Assembly: GCA_030052355.1 (NCBI GenBank)
Contig: JASIGS010000156.1
Location: forward strand, 1 to 10,971
Direction of reading: 5' to 3'
DNA from: Streptosporangiaceae bacterium
GTDB lineage: Bacteria > Actinomycetota > Actinomycetes > Streptosporangiales > Streptosporangiaceae
Length of the DNA stretch: 10,971 bases
Part shown: positions 7,702 through 10,971 of the stretch, one piece after another
Numbering within the stretch: position 1 is the stretch's first letter
Layout of the letters: each line of letters starts with the position of its first letter
Translations under genes and position numbers: made by a program
The notes under the pieces: model-generated
Databases searched by the model: none
Told to the model about the DNA's origin: nothing
What the model saw: the letters and a program-made list of their open reading frames with translations, nothing else

Positions 7702-9225
7702 GTGGATGCAAACCAGACGACGCCCGGGCGGCAGATAGACGCGGAGTTCACCAGTTACCCGCTGCGGGCGCTGGCCGATGCCGCGCTGCAGCGGGCTAGG
7801 CAGCTTGGCGCCGAGCACGCCGATTTTCGGGCCGAACGGATCAGGGGCCAGCAGCTCCGGGTGTCCGACGGCGACCTGGAGACCGAGTTCGACAGCGACG
7901 ACCTCGGCCTCGCCGTCCGCGTCGTCGTGGACGGCACCTGGGGTTTCGCCTCGGCAGTCGACCTGACCGCTGAGGCTGCGGCGCGCGCAGCCGCCGACGC
8001 CGTCGACGTCGCCAGGGTGGCAGCTGCCATCAACAATGACCGCATCGAGCTCGCCGGCGAGCCAGCCCACGGCGAGGTCACCTGGGTGTCGGACTACGAC
8101 ATCGACCCCTTCGCCGTCAGCCTCGCCGACAAGGTCGAGCTCCTCGCTGGCTGGAGCAGGGACCTGCTGCGCAGCGACCGCGTGGAGCACGTTGACGCCT
8201 CGCTGTATCAGGTAAAGGAGTGCAAGTTCTACACCGACGGCTCGACCACGGCACTGCAGCAGCGGGTGCGGGTGCACCCGGAGCTCACCGCGGTGGCCGT
8301 GGAGCCGGACGGCAGGTTCGAGACGATGCGGACGCTGGCCCCGCCGGTCGGGCGCGGCTACGAGTACCTGACGGGATCCGGCTGGGACTTTCCTGGCGAG
8401 CTGGCCGAACTGCCCGAGCTGCTGGCAGCCAAGCTGGCCGCGCCGTCGGTCAAGGCCGGCCGCTACGACCTCGTGATCGATCCGTCCAACCTGTTCCTGA
8501 CGATCCACGAGTCGATCGGGCACGCGACCGAACTCGATCGCGCGCTCGGCTACGAGGCCGCGTACGCCGGCACGTCATTCGCCACCATCGACAAGCTCGG
8601 CACCCTCCAGTACGGCTCGCCGATCATGCACGTGACCGGTGACCGCACCGCCATGCACGGCCTGTCGACGATCGGCTACGACGACGAGGGAGTGGCCGCG
8701 CAGTCCTGGGACCTGATTACCGGCGGCGTGCTCACCGGCTACCAGCTCGACCGCAGGATCGCGAGGCTCGAGGGTCTCGGCCGATCCAACGGGTGCGCGT
8801 TCGCGGACTCCCCTGGCCACATGCCGATCCAGCGGATGGCGAACGTCTCGCTCCAGCCGGCGCCCGACGGCCCGTCGACCGAGCAGCTCATCGCCGGGGT
8901 GACCGACGGCATCTACATAGTGGGCGACAAGAGCTGGTCGATCGACATGCAGCGGTACAACTTCCAGTTCACCGGGCAGCGGTTCTACCGCATCAGGAAC
9001 GGCCGGCTTGACGGCCAGCTACGCGACGTCGCCTACCAGGCGACGACCACCGACTTCTGGAACTCGATGGAAGCGGTGGGCGGCCCGCAGACCTACGTGC
9101 TGGGCGGCGCCTTCAACTGCGGCAAGGGACAGCCGGGGCAGGTGGCCCCGGTGAGCCATGGCTGCCCCTCGGTCCTCATGCGCGGCATCAGGATCCTCAA
9201 CACGGTGGAAGAGGCAGGCCGATGA
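7702..9225 (+). CDS. tldD: TldD, metallopeptidase subunit of the TldD/TldE complex
   Basis: Zinc-dependent peptidase subunit that, with TldE, forms a cytoplasmic complex cleaving small unfolded peptides; in E. coli it matures microcin B17 and degrades the CcdA antitoxin. The diagnostic HExxxH is present as HESIGH (269-274). Near the C-terminus Cys473, in NCGKGQPGQ, is the likely third metal ligand by analogy with E. coli TldD. The N-terminal half (LGAEHADFRAERIRG, about 35-49) is typical of the family. I start at GTG 7702 (507 residues) because family homology begins about there; an ATG at 7540 in the same frame would add 54 low-complexity residues and has no ribosome site. The stop overlaps the tldE start (ATGA). 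Its natural substrate here is unknown: no precursor peptide or toxin-antitoxin gene is visible. Confidence 0.92.
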   Translation: MDANQTTPGRQIDAEFTSYPLRALADAALQRARQLGAEHADFRAERIRGQQLRVSDGDLETEFDSDDLGLAVRVVVDGTWGFASAVDLTAEAAARAAADAVDVARVAAAINNDRIELAGEPAHGEVTWVSDYDIDPFAVSLADKVELLAGWSRDLLRSDRVEHVDASLYQVKECKFYTDGSTTALQQRVRVHPELTAVAVEPDGRFETMRTLAPPVGRGYEYLTGSGWDFPGELAELPELLAAKLAAPSVKAGRYDLVIDPSNLFLTIHESIGHATELDRALGYEAAYAGTSFATIDKLGTLQYGSPIMHVTGDRTAMHGLSTIGYDDEGVAAQSWDLITGGVLTGYQLDRRIARLEGLGRSNGCAFADSPGHMPIQRMANVSLQPAPDGPSTEQLIAGVTDGIYIVGDKSWSIDMQRYNFQFTGQRFYRIRNGRLDGQLRDVAYQATTTDFWNSMEAVGGPQTYVLGGAFNCGKGQPGQVAPVSHGCPSVLMRGIRILNTVEEAGR

Positions 9226-10616
9226 GCAACCACAGACCTCAGGACGCGGTCGAGCGCGCCCTGCAGGCGGCACGCTGCGACGACTGCGTGGTGATCGCGG
9301 AGGAGACGTCCACGGCCAACCTGCGCTGGGCCGCCAACTCGCTGACCACGAACGGCGTTTCCAGGTCACGCCAGCTCACCGTCATAGCCGTCAATCGTGC
9401 TGGCGACGCGGCCAGGGTCGGCGTGATCTCACGTGCCGGAGTTCGCGATGACCAGGTCGCGGACATCGTGGCCGAGGCCGAGAAGGTGGCCGCTGACTCA
9501 GAGCCCGCTCCGGATGCGCAGCCCCTTGTCCAGGCGGCCGATTCCGCCAGCAAGGACTGGGACGACCCGCCGCACGCGCGTCAGATCGAGGTATTCAGCG
9601 GCTTTGCGCCCGAGCTCGGCAACGCCTTCACCGTGGCGGCGAGCGGCGGCCGCAAGCTGTACGGCTTCGCCGAGCACACGACGACCACCACGTTCCTCGG
9701 CACTTCGTCGGGCCTGCGGTCGCGGCACGACCAGCCAACCGGGCGCCTCGAGCTCAACGCCAAGTCGGCGGACCTGACCAAGTCCGCCTGGTCGGGGGCG
9801 GGCACCAGGGACTTCACCGACATCGACGTCATCGCGCTCGAGGCAGACCTTGCGCGCAGGCTCGGCTGGGCCGAGCGTTCTGTCGAGCTGCCGGCGGGCC
9901 GGTACGAGACCCTGCTCCCGCCGACCGCGGTGGCCGACCTGATGATCTACATGTACTGGTCCGCTGGCGCGAAGGACGCGCTCGATGGGCGCACGGTCTT
10001 CAGCAAGGCTGGCGGCGGCACCCGTGTTGGCGAGCAGCTCGCCAGGCTGCCTCTCTCGTTGCGCAGCGATCCGGTTGAGCCGGGCATCGCCTGCGAGCCT
10101 TTCGTGATCGCGCACGCCTCCAGCCGGGATTCCTCGGTCTTCGACAACGGACTGCCGACGTCCAGGACAGAGTGGATCTCGGACGGCCACCTCGCGGCGC
10201 TGACCCAGACCAGGCACTCGGCCGAGCTCTCCGGGCTGCCCGTCACTCCCGCTATCGACAACCTGATCATGGACGTCACGGGATCGTCCGGCTTGCTGCA
10301 GGACATGGTCGCCAGGACATCGCGCGGTCTGCTGCTGACCTGCCTGTGGTACATCCGCGAAGTCGACCCGCAGACCCTTCTGCTCACCGGGCTGACGAGG
10401 GACGGTGTGTACCTGGTCGAGAACGGCGAGGTAACCGGCGCGGTCAACAACTTCAGGTTCAACGAGAGCCCGGTGGACATGCTCGGGCGGATAACCGAGG
10501 CCGGTACCGCGACGCACACGCTGCCGCGCGAGTGGAGCGACTGGTTCACCAGGGCCGCGATGCCGCCGCTCCGGGTGGAAGGCTTCAACATGTCCTCGGT
10601 GAGCCAGGCGAACTAG
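9222..10616 (+). CDS. tldE: TldE/PmbA, non-catalytic partner subunit of the TldD/TldE peptidase
   Basis: Second subunit of the TldD/TldE heterodimer. It has the same overall fold family (PmbA/TldD) but lacks HExxxH, as expected for TldE, whose role is to shape the peptide channel around the TldD active site. Its 464 residues fit the family. Recognisable blocks are the N-terminal ALQAARCDDCVVIAEE region (13-28), the central LPAGRYETLLPPTAVADL (about 224-241, matching the region before the lost metal motif) and the C-terminal GVYLVENGEVTGAVNNFRFN stretch. The ATG overlaps the tldD TGA by 4 nt, so translation is likely coupled, giving equal amounts of the two subunits. A weak 6-bp stem (10626-10631 with 10646-10651) follows the stop. 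Confidence 0.92.
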   Translation: MSNHRPQDAVERALQAARCDDCVVIAEETSTANLRWAANSLTTNGVSRSRQLTVIAVNRAGDAARVGVISRAGVRDDQVADIVAEAEKVAADSEPAPDAQPLVQAADSASKDWDDPPHARQIEVFSGFAPELGNAFTVAASGGRKLYGFAEHTTTTTFLGTSSGLRSRHDQPTGRLELNAKSADLTKSAWSGAGTRDFTDIDVIALEADLARRLGWAERSVELPAGRYETLLPPTAVADLMIYMYWSAGAKDALDGRTVFSKAGGGTRVGEQLARLPLSLRSDPVEPGIACEPFVIAHASSRDSSVFDNGLPTSRTEWISDGHLAALTQTRHSAELSGLPVTPAIDNLIMDVTGSSGLLQDMVARTSRGLLLTCLWYIREVDPQTLLLTGLTRDGVYLVENGEVTGAVNNFRFNESPVDMLGRITEAGTATHTLPREWSDWFTRAAMPPLRVEGFNMSSVSQAN

Positions 10617-10677
10617 GTCAGCGGTCCGGGTCTGCGGGCGTGGCAACCCGGCCGGGCAGCGCTGCGTTCTGAAGGGC
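10617..10677 (+). other. Short gap between tldE and the sigma factor gene
   Basis: The 61 nt contain CCGGGT (10626-10631) pairing with ACCCGG (10646-10651) around a 14-nt loop, too weak and without a T-run for a confident terminator. I see no promoter boxes. Read-through from tldE into the sigma factor gene is possible. Confidence 0.3.
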
Positions 10678-10971
10678 GTGCGGGAAGATCCGGCGTTCGA
10701 GGAGTTCGTGCGGGCACGGTCGAGCGCGCTGCTGCGCACCGCTTACCTGCTCGTGGCCGACCACGGCCAGGCTGAGGACTTGTTGCAGACGGCACTGCTG
10801 CGCGCCCTGCAGCACTGGCGGGCCGCGCGGGCTGCGCCGGAGGCCTACGTCCGGCAGGCCCTGCTCAACCTCTGCCGGGACAACTGGCGGCGCGCCCGCG
10901 TCCGGCCGCGGGAGCTGCCGCTGCTGGCCGGGGCGGAGCACGGCGCTTCGCTCGCCGGGCCCGCCGACCAG
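10678..10971 (+). CDS. SigE-family (ECF-like) RNA polymerase sigma factor, 3' end outside window
   Basis: Directs RNA polymerase to a specific promoter set. The 98 visible codons cover sigma region 2: FEEFVRARSSALLRTAYLL (7-25) is the hallmark opening of the actinobacterial SigE-family of small sigma factors. QAEDLLQTALLRALQHW (31-47) and AYVRQALLNLCRDNWRRAR (54-72) continue regions 2.2-2.4, which bind the core polymerase and the -10 box. Region 4 and the stop lie beyond the right edge; complete family members are around 170 residues. Start: GTG 10678 is the first start codon in a frame that is open further upstream; GAAGG lies only 2 nt before it, so the ribosome site is poor. A later GTG at 10708 has GAGGAG at 3 nt but would cut the conserved opening. 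No anti-sigma gene is visible. Confidence 0.85.
   Translation, partial: MREDPAFEEFVRARSSALLRTAYLLVADHGQAEDLLQTALLRALQHWRAARAAPEAYVRQALLNLCRDNWRRARVRPRELPLLAGAEHGASLAGPADQ

Overview
The window is high-GC DNA (genes roughly two-thirds G+C, strong G/C preference at third codon positions, several GTG starts), typical of an actinomycete. A fused two-ATPase peptide transporter subunit, an adjacent fabG-fabI pair (the order of mabA-inhA in mycobacteria, with protein sequences closer to the Streptomyces type) and a SigE-family sigma factor all point to Actinomycetota. I cannot name a genus.

Left part, minus strand (read from 5739 down to 1): a peptide ABC importer in the order lipoprotein binding protein, permease B, permease C, fused double ATPase. 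The ATPase gene runs off the left edge after 591 codons. The four genes have short gaps (100, 28 and 72 nt) and look like one operon. The widest gap, after the binding-protein gene, holds two adjacent perfect inverted repeats that could set the ratio of binding protein to membrane subunits. A 282-bp region upstream (5740-6021) is lower in G+C, carries an operator-like inverted repeat and a possible 24-codon leader ORF, and probably holds the importer promoter.

Middle, minus strand (7509 down to 6022): fabG then fabI, 9 nt apart, giving the two reductive steps of type II fatty acid synthesis. The FabI copy has an Asn where a Phe is usual next to the active site.

Right part, plus strand: after a 192-bp divergent region with very G-rich palindromes come tldD and tldE (4-nt ATGA overlap), the two subunits of a TldD/TldE metallopeptidase. 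A SigE-family sigma factor follows 61 nt later and is cut by the right edge.

Working together: the importer brings peptides in through a lipoprotein, two membrane subunits and an ATPase. TldD/TldE hydrolyses peptides in the cytoplasm, but a functional link between the two is only a guess from proximity. I saw no RiPP precursor, CRISPR array, IS element, tRNA or rRNA. Most of the window is ordinary actinobacterial core metabolism and transport; the unusual signals are regulatory structures and single-residue oddities, not an obviously new system.
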